A DNA stretch of 64,000 nucleotides from Bacillota bacterium (GTDB taxonomy: Bacteria > Bacillota > Clostridia > Acetivibrionales > DTU013), in assembly GCA_023412915.1 (NCBI GenBank), contig JAEZRE010000019.1, positions 1-64,000 on the forward strand, given 5' to 3'. A model generated the notes under the pieces. The model made no database searches. It saw only the letters and a program-made list of their open reading frames with translations, and was not told where the DNA came from. Both the position numbers and the translations under genes were made by a program. Shown in pieces: positions 8,001 to 17,874 of the stretch. Position 1 is the first letter of the stretch. Every line of letters starts with the position of its first letter.

Positions 8001-10775
8001 TCACAGATGATATATATCCGAGAATTCGATGTTGATCATCTCGACTTTATTGAGCGAAGGTATCTTTTGCTTTTTTTCCCTGGACCGCTGTCCGACTGTT
8101 CTGACCGGCAGACGGACCCTGAATGTGCTGCCCTGGCCGACTTTGCTTTCTACGCTTATTGTCCCTCCGTGGAGGTCTACGATCGATTTGACGAGCGACA
8201 GGCCTATCCCGCTGCCTTCCGCGTTGCGTGTCAGAGTCTTGTCCACCTGGTTGAACCTTTCGAAAATTGCGTCCAGATATTTCTCCTCGATGCCTATTCC
8301 GGTGTCCTGTACGGCTATTTCGACCTGAGTGCCGAGATCCGTGACGGAGACGGTTATCGTTCCATGAGGATTGGAGAACTTGATCGCATTTGAAATCAGG
8401 TTCAGCAGGATCCTTTCTATCTTACCCGGATCGCAGGCAAGGATCTTCTCCTCGATATCCGTGTCGAACACCACGCTGAGCCCTTTGCCCCTGATATATT
8501 CAGCAATCGACTGTACTATGCTTTCGACGATATCGACTATATTTTCATTGGAAAGGTCGAGCTTGAAAAAGCCCGAATCGATCTTGGACAGATCTACTAT
8601 GTTGTTGATCAGCTTTGTAAATCTGTAACAGTTTTGCTTGATTGTACGAACGCTCTTGTAAATGCTGGACTTGTTTGCGTCGAGGGTGTCTCTCTGTATG
8701 TAGAGCTCCAGGAGCTGGGTGGTACTAAAAATGACGCTCAACGGCGTCTTGAGCTCATGCGACACGTTTGCGAAAACTTCGTCCTGTATTTTCAGCAGAT
8801 CCTGCATTTCTTTTCTGGCCTTCATTTCCCGGGTAACGTCGCTGAACAGCACAGCAACGGCTTCAGTATCGTTTGCAGGCACCCTGAATGCGTTCAGGTT
8901 ATACCAACGGTTTACTTTCGTCGCCATATTCACATATTGTATCGGCTCGCCGGTCAGGGCGACCTTGGCCAAAGCTTCAAGCCAGTAGCATTCTATCGCG
9001 GGATACAGGCTGCTTACCAGACGACCTACCGGATTTCTCACTCCAGTCAGCTTTTCGAAGGCGGCATTTACATCTATGAATCTGAAGTCGACCGGTTTAT
9101 TCTCGGCATCATATATGAGTTCCAAGACGCAAAGGCCTTCGCCCATTGATCTGAACAGTGAATGATACTTGTTTTCACTCTCCTGCAGTGCCAGTTCCGT
9201 GCGCTTGCGCTCCGTTATATCATCGAAGGCGACTACCGCGGTTATTATCCTCTCTTCGGAATCGAATAACGGAGCTGAGCTTACAGTAATTGGCAATTGA
9301 CTGCCATCCGCCCTTTCGATGAGCATCTCACTGTTGCGGACTTCAAGACCGTACCTCAGCGATTGGTAGACCGGCAGCTCTTCGTATGGTAAAAGGGCGC
9401 CATCCAGTTTCCTTACCTTTATTTTTTCAAGATGAGTTCTGAGTTCGCTTCCTGTAAAGTTGCCGCCGTACAGTTCGATAGCTCTGCGGTTCATATAGGA
9501 GAACTTACTGTCGTTTGCATTGACCAGCAGTATGCCGGAAGGCATTACCTTCAGGATAGCTTCGAGTTTTTTGCGGTCTAACTCGCTCCTTTCCTTGGTC
9601 TTCAGCAGCTCCAGTTCATCTTTCTTGCGGTCTGTGATATCCCAGACTATTCCGGAAAGATGGATATTACCTGTGTCAGGATCCCTTTTGGAAAAAGCCC
9701 TTTCTTCGAGCCAGACTATTTCTCCGTCGCTGGGCCTGACGACCCTGTACTCGCAATGCCAGCTTCCGCCCGTATCAACTGCGTTTCGGACCAGGGAACC
9801 GTAACGCTTTATGTCGTCGGGATGAATCAGCCGCGAGTCGGTTTTACTGCTGCAAGTTATCTCGCCGGGTCCGAGACCCAGGAGGCTTGACGCGGTATCG
9901 GACAATACGGCGTAGTCCGTTTCGGGATCCCAATCCCAATACGCCATATGAGCGGTGTCCAAAGCGGCCTCAAGCCTTTCGGCATATTGCCTCAGTAGCT
10001 TTTCGTTTTGTTTCCGCTCTGTGATATCCTGAAACAGGACGCCTACAACGGTGTTTCCCGTATTGTCGATCAAATAGACGCAGCAGTCAAAATAACGGTT
10101 CAGCGAGCTTGACTTGTATTCGAAATGCGCAGGCCCGTTACCGAGATCAAGGCTATTGTAGATCTGCATATAGTAATCGATCGGAAAGTCGAGAATGTTT
10201 CCCATCAACTCGCCTGTAGTTTGTCCTGTCAGATTCCTGTAGGCTATATTGGCTCCAAGTACGCGTATATCGGAAGGCGTGTCAGATCCGTCATACATGA
10301 TCTCAAGAATGCAGAAGCCTTCGTAGAGCATGTCGAATAATTCCCTGTAGCAATCTATGCAGGTATGCTGGTACTCTTCGGATTTTTGATCTTTGGAGAT
10401 TGCAAGGAACGAAAATACGGCCCCCTGCAATTTGTCATTCTTGTCCCTTACTGCCTTTGCGCGAACGTCGGTATGGATCAGCAGACCGTTCCTGCAATGA
10501 TAGGCTGCACGCATACTGAAGGAGCTCCGTTCTGTCAAACGCTTCGCGCATTCCTCCCATTCCAGGCCGGCGCCCGGCCCAGACTCGGATACCGACGGCT
10601 TTATGATCACTTCAAGACGCTGCCCCAGCGCTTCCTTTTCCGACCAGCCGAACATACCCTCGGCCGCATCGTTCCAGAAGGTTATGACAAGATCTTTGTC
10701 GGTCGCGACCAGCGCATCATGAGTGCATGAAAGCAACGAATACAATTCTGTCATTGTCGATTCAGCAGGCTCCAT
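8001..10775 (-). CDS. Cytoplasmic multi-PAS sensor histidine kinase
   Basis: A 924-residue kinase with no membrane segment, so it should sense a signal inside the cell. Five PAS/PAC modules are visible (about residues 1-125, 135-255, 265-385, 395-520 and 530-650). They are followed by HisKA (FANVSHELKTPLSVIF, about 665-730, phosphorylated His in SHELKTP) and HATPase_c (NLISNAIKF, DTGIGI, GSGIGLSLV, about 775-890). PAS2 and PAS5 share the pattern GFCILE/GLCVLE...NAAFEKLTG, suggesting internal duplication. GGGAGG precedes the ATG. No response regulator is adjacent. Confidence 0.93.
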   Translation of the reverse strand: MEPAESTMTELYSLLSCTHDALVATDKDLVITFWNDAAEGMFGWSEKEALGQRLEVIIKPSVSESGPGAGLEWEECAKRLTERSSFSMRAAYHCRNGLLIHTDVRAKAVRDKNDKLQGAVFSFLAISKDQKSEEYQHTCIDCYRELFDMLYEGFCILEIMYDGSDTPSDIRVLGANIAYRNLTGQTTGELMGNILDFPIDYYMQIYNSLDLGNGPAHFEYKSSSLNRYFDCCVYLIDNTGNTVVGVLFQDITERKQNEKLLRQYAERLEAALDTAHMAYWDWDPETDYAVLSDTASSLLGLGPGEITCSSKTDSRLIHPDDIKRYGSLVRNAVDTGGSWHCEYRVVRPSDGEIVWLEERAFSKRDPDTGNIHLSGIVWDITDRKKDELELLKTKERSELDRKKLEAILKVMPSGILLVNANDSKFSYMNRRAIELYGGNFTGSELRTHLEKIKVRKLDGALLPYEELPVYQSLRYGLEVRNSEMLIERADGSQLPITVSSAPLFDSEERIITAVVAFDDITERKRTELALQESENKYHSLFRSMGEGLCVLELIYDAENKPVDFRFIDVNAAFEKLTGVRNPVGRLVSSLYPAIECYWLEALAKVALTGEPIQYVNMATKVNRWYNLNAFRVPANDTEAVAVLFSDVTREMKARKEMQDLLKIQDEVFANVSHELKTPLSVIFSTTQLLELYIQRDTLDANKSSIYKSVRTIKQNCYRFTKLINNIVDLSKIDSGFFKLDLSNENIVDIVESIVQSIAEYIRGKGLSVVFDTDIEEKILACDPGKIERILLNLISNAIKFSNPHGTITVSVTDLGTQVEIAVQDTGIGIEEKYLDAIFERFNQVDKTLTRNAEGSGIGLSLVKSIVDLHGGTISVESKVGQGSTFRVRLPVRTVGQRSREKKQKIPSLNKVEMINIEFSDIYHL

Positions 10776-10951
10776 TTTCAGAATCTCCCTCCCGCGCGCA
10801 AATGAGATGGAAAGTAAACTGGCCCGGATTTCGGCGACTGGATATTTAAGTGTTATTTATTGATTTATATCAGTATTATACCACAAATGTAATGTGTTTA
10901 CATAAAGACTTACAAACCTTAAATATCTCTGACGTTTTTAGTAATATATGG

Positions 10952-10980
10952 TTGACTAACGTATCTACCTTGGATAATAT
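10952..10980 (+). promoter_or_regulatory. Promoter of the GH18 gene
   Basis: TTGACT is followed after 17 bases by TAATAT, placing transcription about 30 bp before the GH18 ATG. Confidence 0.65.
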
Positions 10981-11018
10981 ATTGGTACAGACGTATATAC
11001 AGGTGGAGGTATAAATAT

Positions 11019-12218
11019 ATGAAACCAAAACTGGTCGTATATTATCCCAACTGGGCGATATACAGGAAAGCCGGTAGAAATAACAGTATAGAAACGATCC
11101 CTTGGGACAGGGTCTCGGTCATCAACCACGCGTTTTATTTTGTAGGAGGTGACTTCAGGGTTGCATCCACGGACAGATTTTCCGATGAGGATAAGCTGAT
11201 GGAGCATTCTGAGGCGGCCGGCCCGAAAGGACATATGGGGGAATATGCCTATTACAAGACCAAATATCCGGAGGTAAAGGTACAAATCTCCGTAGGAGGC
11301 TGGACCGAAGGCCGGTACTTTCATGATATGGCAAGAACGCCCGAGAGCAGGTCGGTCTTTATCAAAAGCACGATTGAGCTGTTGAAAAAGTACCCATTTA
11401 TCGATGGGATCGACATAGATTGGGAGTTCCCGGGAATCGACAGGCCGGCGGACCCCAAAGACGCCAACGATAAGGGATGTCCGGGCGGGCTGGAGGACAG
11501 TGAGAACTTTACTTCATTGCTGCGCGAGCTCCGGGAGGCTTACGAGGCGGGCGGCATGAAGGAAAAGCTGCTGACTGTGGCGGTCTCGGCGCTTTATGAT
11601 GTTACTGAGCATCAGGAGCCTGACAAATATGCACAGTATCTCGACTGGATCAACGTGATGACCTATGACATGCATTCGGCGCTGGAGGAGTATACGAACC
11701 ACCATTCGCCTCTGTTTGTCAACCCCGGCGATCCTTCGCCCGTCACGCCTGTTGACAGGAAAAACAGGTACAACACCGACTATGTAATGAAGTATTACAG
11801 AGATCATTACAATATACCGGCAAACAAGCTGAATATAGGCTCTCCTTACTATTCACGCGGCTGGAAGGACGTCGATCCCGATACGGGCGCCAATGGCTTA
11901 TATGCCAGGGGAAAGGGTTCTCCCGTGGGAGACCTCGATTCGCCCGCAAACCCCGCAGGCATAAATTCTTTTGGCAGGATGAAAGAACTGGAGCGAACAC
12001 CGGGTTATGTCAAATACAGGGATACCTTCTCGCGGACTCCGTGGTTGTACAACAGGGATGAGAAAATAATGTACACGTACGAGGATGAGATTTCTGCTGC
12101 CGAAAGGTGCGAGTATGTGCTGAAGAACGGCTTCGGGGGCATAATCGTATGGGAGATAACCACCGATACCGATGACCATTTATTGACTGATACTATCCAT
12201 GACAGGCTCGGCCTGTAA
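11019..12218 (+). CDS. Glycoside hydrolase family 18 (chitinase-like)
   Basis: A 399-residue TIM-barrel enzyme predicted to cleave beta-1,4-linked N-acetylglucosamine polymers (chitin or cell-wall fragments). The GH18 signatures are clear: SVGGW at 91-95 and DGIDIDWEFPG with the acid/base Glu at 136. MTYDMH on beta-strand 6 binds the substrate N-acetyl group. No signal peptide and no carbohydrate-binding module are present, so it may act in the cytoplasm or in the spore, as some spore GH18 proteins do. GGTGGAGG precedes the ATG. Single-gene transcript. Confidence 0.9.
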   Translation: MKPKLVVYYPNWAIYRKAGRNNSIETIPWDRVSVINHAFYFVGGDFRVASTDRFSDEDKLMEHSEAAGPKGHMGEYAYYKTKYPEVKVQISVGGWTEGRYFHDMARTPESRSVFIKSTIELLKKYPFIDGIDIDWEFPGIDRPADPKDANDKGCPGGLEDSENFTSLLRELREAYEAGGMKEKLLTVAVSALYDVTEHQEPDKYAQYLDWINVMTYDMHSALEEYTNHHSPLFVNPGDPSPVTPVDRKNRYNTDYVMKYYRDHYNIPANKLNIGSPYYSRGWKDVDPDTGANGLYARGKGSPVGDLDSPANPAGINSFGRMKELERTPGYVKYRDTFSRTPWLYNRDEKIMYTYEDEISAAERCEYVLKNGFGGIIVWEITTDTDDHLLTDTIHDRLGL

Positions 12219-12236
12219 AGTACGGAGGATGCGGCC

Positions 12237-12626
12237 TCATGCAGACTGAACCATGTACCAAACCAATCCCGACAACGTTATGAGACCAAGTACGAGGATC
12301 GATTTGCTGATTTTGTCTGTTTTTCTTTTTTGCCTCATCATGTTCAGTATGAAGCCGAATATGCAGGTGGCCAGATTCAGCAGCAATACATAGAAAACGT
12401 ACGATAGCAGCTTCGTATCCCAGTTGCTCCTGACGGTGACTTTGTACAAGCGGTCGATGAAGTTTGCATGCCTGGGCTGCGCTTCTCCGGTAATGATCAG
12501 CGCTATTATGATCAGAAACCAGCTGACGCCTGTCGCCCACCAGACGGCCTTTATGACTGCGTCCGGCCCTCTGCGGCGTTCGGTGAAGACCACTCTTCTT
12601 TCCACTTCCATACTTAACCACCCCAT
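12237..12626 (-). CDS. Small membrane protein of unknown function
   Basis: A protein of 124-129 residues with three hydrophobic segments (about residues 28-46, 72-95 and 106-125) and a basic loop MRQKRKTDK. Two starts are possible; Met6 (MEVERR) is the alternative. It converges on the GH18 gene with an 18-bp gap. The family is not recognised. Confidence 0.6.
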   Translation of the reverse strand: MGWLSMEVERRVVFTERRRGPDAVIKAVWWATGVSWFLIIIALIITGEAQPRHANFIDRLYKVTVRSNWDTKLLSYVFYVLLLNLATCIFGFILNMMRQKRKTDKISKSILVLGLITLSGLVWYMVQSA

Positions 12627-12686
12627 TTGATTATATGTAAATCTTCCATGGAAATCAACTGGGATTTATAGAGACGTATGGTTTTG

Positions 12687-12716
12687 TTGTAAAAATGGCT
12701 AAAAGCCTGATATAAT
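12687..12716 (+). promoter_or_regulatory. Promoter of the NarL-type two-component operon
   Basis: TTGTAA and TATAAT are separated by 18 bases, about 75 bp upstream of the kinase reading frame. Confidence 0.6.
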
Positions 12717-12791
12717 GAACAAGTTGACATAATTGTACTAAAAAAGTGAACGGGGGCGGTTACCATTAAGTCTGAAAAAGTCAGAAATATT

Positions 12792-13952
12792 TTGAAATGG
12801 TTGAAACTATTTACTTATATCTCGGCTGCCGTGCTGCTACTGACGTACAATGACGCGGACAAGCTGCCCTGGCTGATACCGGCTGTCCTACTTCTCTCCT
12901 TTATCGACTATTCCAGGGATTATTGGCAGGCAGCCGGGAAAAAGTCCGCTTCATTGCTTTGGGCAGGCATTGTTCTCGAGATGCTGCTTATCATATGCAT
13001 CGGATACCTTGATACGAGCGACGTCGTGATACTGTACTTTTTCGTTTTTATTTCGTACGTTGTCATCCGTTTTCCATTTGCATATTCGATACCCCTTGCT
13101 GCAGTTTTCGTCATGTCGGGTTTTATTATCTATGCGGAGAGGAACGGCTTCAGGGACCTTATGGCTTCGGCGATGTCGATGCTGTTCTCATACGGCATAT
13201 CCACGGCGTTCGTCATGGGAATGAGCTATCTGGTCAAGCAGCAGATAAACGAAAAGGAAAAGCTGGCGCACATCAATAACGAACTGGAACTGGCTTACAA
13301 GAAACTGATGGAGAATTCGGCCGCGGCCAGGCAGCTTACAATAGAGCAGGAGAGGACCAGAATGGCAAGGGAGATCCACGATACGCTCGCCCATACTCTG
13401 ACCAATCTGATCGTCCAGCTGGAGGCCTGCAAGCTTCTGGCTTCTATGGACCCTTCACGACTGCCCGGCGAACTTGATAAAGCGCAGGCGCTCTCGAGAA
13501 GCGGGTTCAGCGACATAAAACGTTCGATCGCCGCCCTGAGGCCTCTGACCATGGAGAACAAATCGCTTATTGCCTCCATAGATTCACTGATCAGCGAAGC
13601 CGCTGAAAATACTAAAGTAAGCATTAATTTTATAAATTCGCTCGGACATGACGCAAAGCTTGCGTCTCAGGCAGAAGTAGCGCTTTTCAGGGCGGTGCAG
13701 GAAAGTGTCACAAACTCGATAAGGCACGGGCACGCAGAGAAAATCGATATCACGCTCGAACGGGACGGTGATGCGATCCGATTATCTGTCGAGGATAACG
13801 GAGCAGGCTGTGTCAATATCAAAAAAGGCTACGGCTTAAAGGGCATGAGGGAAAGGGTCGAGAGCCTGGAGGGCAGTGTCGGGTTTTTGAGTGAGCCTGG
13901 AAGAGGATTCAAAACTGAGATAACAATACCCTGTGAGGTGGCAGAGAGATGA
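12792..13952 (+). CDS. Membrane sensor histidine kinase, NarL/DegS type
   Basis: An approximately 386-residue kinase with six hydrophobic helices (about residues 5-140), a coiled-coil linker, a HisKA_3 dimerisation domain (RTRMAREIHDTLAHTLTNLIVQLEA, His in EIHD) and HATPase_c (NSIRHG, DNGAG, GYGLKGMRERV). It should phosphorylate the response regulator whose gene overlaps its last 4 bases. The start is unclear. The TTG at 12792 has no ribosome site, whereas GGGGGCGG at 12752-12759 lies 5 bases before an in-frame ATT at 12765 that would add nine residues (KSEKVRNIL). Confidence 0.9.
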   Translation: MKWLKLFTYISAAVLLLTYNDADKLPWLIPAVLLLSFIDYSRDYWQAAGKKSASLLWAGIVLEMLLIICIGYLDTSDVVILYFFVFISYVVIRFPFAYSIPLAAVFVMSGFIIYAERNGFRDLMASAMSMLFSYGISTAFVMGMSYLVKQQINEKEKLAHINNELELAYKKLMENSAAARQLTIEQERTRMAREIHDTLAHTLTNLIVQLEACKLLASMDPSRLPGELDKAQALSRSGFSDIKRSIAALRPLTMENKSLIASIDSLISEAAENTKVSINFINSLGHDAKLASQAEVALFRAVQESVTNSIRHGHAEKIDITLERDGDAIRLSVEDNGAGCVNIKKGYGLKGMRERVESLEGSVGFLSEPGRGFKTEITIPCEVAER

Positions 13953-14758
13953 AGATCAGGATCATGATAGCAGACGATCAGCGCCTGATGAGAGAAGGCC
14001 TGAAGACGATACTGGACCTGCAGGCTGAAATGATGGTGGTGCAGCTGGCCGAAAACGGAAGGGACGCCCTGGATAAGATTTCATCAGCAACGCCTGAAAC
14101 AATGCCGGACGTGGTATTGATGGATATCCGCATGCCCGTCATGGACGGGGTCGAATGCACGAGGCTGTTAAGGAGTCAGTATCCCGATATTAAAGTGATC
14201 ATACTGACCACCTTCGACGACGATGAATTCATAATAGAGGCTTTAAAAAACGGAGCGGCAGGCTACATCCTGAAAGATCTGTCGGCGGAGAAGCTTATCA
14301 GGTCCATACGCGATGTTTTTGAGGGGAACTCAATCATGCAGCCCGAAATTGCGGCAAAGGTCATCGCACATATTGCCGGGGCGGGAATTGCGCCGGCCAG
14401 GGCGGAAAATAGGGCAGACCCGACGGAGCATACAGGGCCGGTTAGGGATTGTGATGGGCTGTTCAGTGATCATGCCAGACCGGTCAGTAATCAGGCCGGG
14501 CCTTTCGGAGGGAACCGGACGGCAGGGAATGGTACGGCGCCGGCATACTCGGAGGACGAGTTTGCGGATGGACTTACGGAACGTGAAAAGGATGTGCTCA
14601 GGCTGGTGGGGAAGGGTATGTCCAATGTTGAGATATCACGGAAGCTTTATATCTCTGAGGGCACAGTCAAGAATTATATCAGCAATCTCTACGGAAAGCT
14701 TGGGATCGATGATCGCAGCAAGCTGACCCTTTATGCGGCCGGCAAGGGATATAGGTAA
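13949..14758 (+). CDS. NarL/LuxR-type response regulator with expanded linker
   Basis: A 269-residue regulator. The receiver domain (1-125) has the acidic pair D9/D10 and the phosphorylated D59 (LMDIRMP); the LuxR-type HTH lies at about 203-265 (LTEREKDVLRLVGKGMSNVEIS...GTVKNYISNLYGKLG). Family members are usually about 210-220 residues. The extra ~60 residues form a linker rich in Gly, Pro and Asn (RPVSNQAGPFGGNRTAGN) encoded by degenerate repeated DNA. The gene overlaps the kinase gene (ATGA). Confidence 0.93.
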   Translation: MKIRIMIADDQRLMREGLKTILDLQAEMMVVQLAENGRDALDKISSATPETMPDVVLMDIRMPVMDGVECTRLLRSQYPDIKVIILTTFDDDEFIIEALKNGAAGYILKDLSAEKLIRSIRDVFEGNSIMQPEIAAKVIAHIAGAGIAPARAENRADPTEHTGPVRDCDGLFSDHARPVSNQAGPFGGNRTAGNGTAPAYSEDEFADGLTEREKDVLRLVGKGMSNVEISRKLYISEGTVKNYISNLYGKLGIDDRSKLTLYAAGKGYR

Positions 14759-14920
14759 TCGAACTATTTGCAGGCTTTGTACAAGGTTGATACCGGCCGG
14801 CATAAGCAGCCGCGGCTTGGCACTGGTCAACATAAGCAGTAAAGCCTGGCACCGGTAAGCAAATATATGACCCGGGTCATATATGGTCAGGTATTATTCA
14901 TTACCCCGGACAGATGTTCA

Positions 14921-14973
14921 AAACCCTCCCGCAATGTACAATAGGTACATCAAATGATTTCGGGAGGGTTTTT
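14921..14973 (+). promoter_or_regulatory. Hairpin that buries the ribosome site of the next gene
   Basis: AAACCCTCCCG (14921-14931) and CGGGAGGGTTT (14961-14971) form a perfect 11-bp stem. A second hairpin, ATGTAC/GTACAT, sits in the loop. The right arm contains the GGGAGGG ribosome site of the hydrolase gene whose ATG is at 14977, and the stem runs into TTTTTAT. It can be a terminator, a translational off-switch, or both. Confidence 0.7.
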
Positions 14974-14976
14974 ATA

Positions 14977-16377
14977 ATGTTGACGGTTCTTGAGATACTT
15001 ATCATTGCAGCAATTATACCGGTACTCGTATGGGCGCTGCTTCCTGTAAAAAAGGTGCCGCGGTTCCTGGATTTCATGCCTGCGGCTGCGGTAATTTTTA
15101 TGATACTTCACCTGTTCATAGACAATGAAGCCGTACGGTTTCGTTTCGTACCTCTTTACATTTTCACGATAGCAGTATTTCTGATCACTATGAAGCGTAT
15201 ATTCCGCCACGAACCGAATCAGCCGAAACACAGGGTGCGTGCCGCATTTGGCAGGGTCGCAGGGCTTGTTGCACTGGCGTTGGCAGTTCTGATGCCCGTT
15301 GTAGTGCTGCCGTTTTATCCGCTGCCCGAACCCACGGGCAACTTTGATGTAGGCACCGTTGTCTGCGATCTTACCGACAAAAACCGTACTGAAGCTTTTT
15401 CCACTGAAGCCGGTGCAAAACGTAAAATAGCCGTCCAGTTCTGGTATCCGGCAGACAGTACAGGAGCAACCCCTGAATACGATATCGACGGAGCGCCTGT
15501 TTCGGCATCGCGGGGAGAATATCCTGTACTGATCTTTTCACACGGAGCTTTCGGGATGCGCATGAGCAACGCCTCGACATACAGGGAACTGGCGAGTCAC
15601 GGCTATGTTGTAGCGAGTATCGACCATACCTATCATTCGTTCTTCACCTCCTTTGCCGACGGCAGTAAGGTACCTGTTAACATGAAATTCATCAATGACG
15701 CTGTTGGAGCGCAGTCAGGCCAGATGCCCGCGGACGAAGTTTACAAGGTAAGTCACGAGTGGCTTGAATTGAGGACGGCCGATATAGAACTGCTTATCGA
15801 CAGCCTCGAATCGGGTGATATAGGAGATGCGGGAAAGATACTGAACGGACATATGGAACTGAACAGGATCGGACTTTTCGGCCATTCGCTCGGAGGCGCG
15901 GCTTCGGCACAGGTCGGCAGGGAGAGGGAGGAAGTCTCCGCGGTTATAGATATAGACGGCACCATGATAGGGGACATTACCGGGCTTGACGCCAACGGCA
16001 GGGACATGGTCACAGAGGAGAGCTATACAAAGCCGGTAATGATGATTTACGGGTCCCTGTTCCTTGATAATGAGGCGAAGGAAACGTCATACCTGCCCAA
16101 TATACACGCATATGAAAACGACACTGAAGCGGCGTACTCGCTGTGTGTAAAGGATTCGGGACACTTGAATTTCACAGATCTCCCAAGGATATCGCCTTTT
16201 CTTTCCGGCATGCTTGGGGTCGGGAAAATAGATTCACAGCAGTGCCTGAAGATCATGAATGCCTATACGCTGGCGTTCTTCGACCAGTACATCAAAGAGC
16301 AGCCCTCGACATTGCTGGAAGGTGAAAATGTATATCCGGAGGCCATATTCGACAGGAGGATCCCCGCAGGTAAATAA
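14977..16377 (+). CDS. Membrane-anchored alpha/beta hydrolase, PAF-acetylhydrolase-like
   Basis: A 466-residue protein. Four hydrophobic helices (about residues 1-115) precede an alpha/beta-hydrolase domain related to platelet-activating-factor acetylhydrolase and dienelactone hydrolase. The nucleophile Ser is in GHSLGG (about residue 302), with FSHGAFG as oxyanion region, DIDGTM as acid region and DSGHLNF supplying the His. It probably cleaves short acyl esters; the substrate is unknown. The ATG at 14977 is chosen because GGGAGGG ends 10 bases upstream. A longer frame from 14914 would run through the hairpin and is less likely. Confidence 0.82.
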   Translation: MLTVLEILIIAAIIPVLVWALLPVKKVPRFLDFMPAAAVIFMILHLFIDNEAVRFRFVPLYIFTIAVFLITMKRIFRHEPNQPKHRVRAAFGRVAGLVALALAVLMPVVVLPFYPLPEPTGNFDVGTVVCDLTDKNRTEAFSTEAGAKRKIAVQFWYPADSTGATPEYDIDGAPVSASRGEYPVLIFSHGAFGMRMSNASTYRELASHGYVVASIDHTYHSFFTSFADGSKVPVNMKFINDAVGAQSGQMPADEVYKVSHEWLELRTADIELLIDSLESGDIGDAGKILNGHMELNRIGLFGHSLGGAASAQVGREREEVSAVIDIDGTMIGDITGLDANGRDMVTEESYTKPVMMIYGSLFLDNEAKETSYLPNIHAYENDTEAAYSLCVKDSGHLNFTDLPRISPFLSGMLGVGKIDSQQCLKIMNAYTLAFFDQYIKEQPSTLLEGENVYPEAIFDRRIPAGK

Positions 16378-16386
16378 AGCGCGTGA

Positions 16387-17784
16387 TCAGTTTTCGGGCA
16401 AAGGTTTTATCTCGTTTTTGTAATAATACCCCAGGAAGAAGACGGTCAGGGCAAATGAAACCGTTTCCGCCATCGGAAAGGCCCACCAGGTCGCATCGAG
16501 CCCGCCAAGCCTGGACATCAGGTATGCCAGCGGGAGCAGAGCGACCAGCTGCCTGGCCGCCGATATGAACATACTCGGCAAGCCCTTTCCAAGCGCCTGG
16601 AATACTGAGCCCGAGACAATACAAAAACCGGCGAATACAAAACTCAGACTGATTATCCTTAACGCGGGAATGCCTATACTTATCATCTCAGGCGATGCAT
16701 TGAAGAAGGAGAGCAGCTGCCTGGGAAAGAGCTGAAATATCGCAACGCCCACTGCCATGATGGATATCGAATATATAACGCTCAGCCTGATCGTGTTGAC
16801 GATCCTGTGCCTGCTGCGGGCGCCGTAGTTATAGGAGATAATCGGGATCATGCCGTTGTTCAGGCCGAAGATCGGCATGAATAAAAAGCCCTGAAGCCTG
16901 AAATACACTCCGAACACCGCGGTTGCCGTCGAAGTGAAGGATAGCAGTATTTTATTCAGACCAAACGTCATAATCGAGGTGATCGCTATCATGATTGCGG
17001 TCGGGATACCAATAGCCAGAATCTTCCCTATGATTTCCGCGTCAGGGCGGACGCCTTTGAATTTCAGCGTTACTTCCTTATTGACCTTGAGGTTGAAAAT
17101 GATGGCGAGTGTCATAGCCACAACCTGACCGATCACCGTTGCAATTGCGGCGCCGGCCACTTCCAGCCTTGGGAAGCCGAAGAGCCCGAATATCATGATC
17201 GGGTCTAGAATTATATTTACAATGGCGCCGGTCGCCTGTGTTATCATTGTGTAAAAGGTCTTGCCCGTTGACTGCAGCAGCCTTTCGAAGGCCATCTGGC
17301 CGAAAGCCCCGATGGATAACATGCTGCATATTCTCAGATAATTACAGCCGTAGGCTATTATTTCGGCGTTGTCGGTTTGGGCGTTAAAGAATATGCGAAC
17401 GAAGAACAGGCCGAACAAGGCAAAAACGACAGCGCTCACAAGCGCTAGGAAGATGCCGTTGTACGCCGCTTTATTCACCCTCCCGGCGTTCTTTTCCCCA
17501 AGGCTTCTCGACAATACTGCATTTATACCGACGGCTGTACCCACGCCGACGGCTATCATCAGGTTCTGTACCGGAAATGCCAGAGATACCGCTGTGAGCG
17601 CATTTTCGCCTAGTCTGGATACAAAGATGCTGTCCACGATATTATAGAGCGCCTGGACGAACATCGATATCATCATCGGGATCGACATCGTGATAAGCAG
17701 TTTACTGATGGGCATCACGCCCATCTTGTTTTCGGCTTGCAAAGGCTTAAGTTCACTTGCTGCTGCTGTCTCTGACATTGCCAT
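16387..17784 (-). CDS. MATE-family multidrug/Na+ antiporter
   Basis: About 465 residues with twelve membrane segments in two repeated halves. MPISKLLITMSIPMMISMFVQALYNIVDSIFVSRLG is the typical start of the family, and GLNNGMIPIISYNYGAR marks the second half. It exports drugs or metabolites in exchange for Na+ or H+. The start at 17784 follows GGAGAAAGG; a longer TTG-initiated frame from 17868 has no ribosome site. It lies 90 bp downstream of the CrtI-like oxidoreductase on the same strand and may share its transcript. Confidence 0.92.
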   Translation of the reverse strand: MAMSETAAASELKPLQAENKMGVMPISKLLITMSIPMMISMFVQALYNIVDSIFVSRLGENALTAVSLAFPVQNLMIAVGVGTAVGINAVLSRSLGEKNAGRVNKAAYNGIFLALVSAVVFALFGLFFVRIFFNAQTDNAEIIAYGCNYLRICSMLSIGAFGQMAFERLLQSTGKTFYTMITQATGAIVNIILDPIMIFGLFGFPRLEVAGAAIATVIGQVVAMTLAIIFNLKVNKEVTLKFKGVRPDAEIIGKILAIGIPTAIMIAITSIMTFGLNKILLSFTSTATAVFGVYFRLQGFLFMPIFGLNNGMIPIISYNYGARSRHRIVNTIRLSVIYSISIMAVGVAIFQLFPRQLLSFFNASPEMISIGIPALRIISLSFVFAGFCIVSGSVFQALGKGLPSMFISAARQLVALLPLAYLMSRLGGLDATWWAFPMAETVSFALTVFFLGYYYKNEIKPLPEN

Positions 17785-17874
17785 ACTTTTTGTAATCCTT
17801 TCTCCCTGGAGCCGGTATGTTTTTTGCTCCGAAGCTGCGACGGAAAGCTGATTACTATTATATAGCAATATAAT

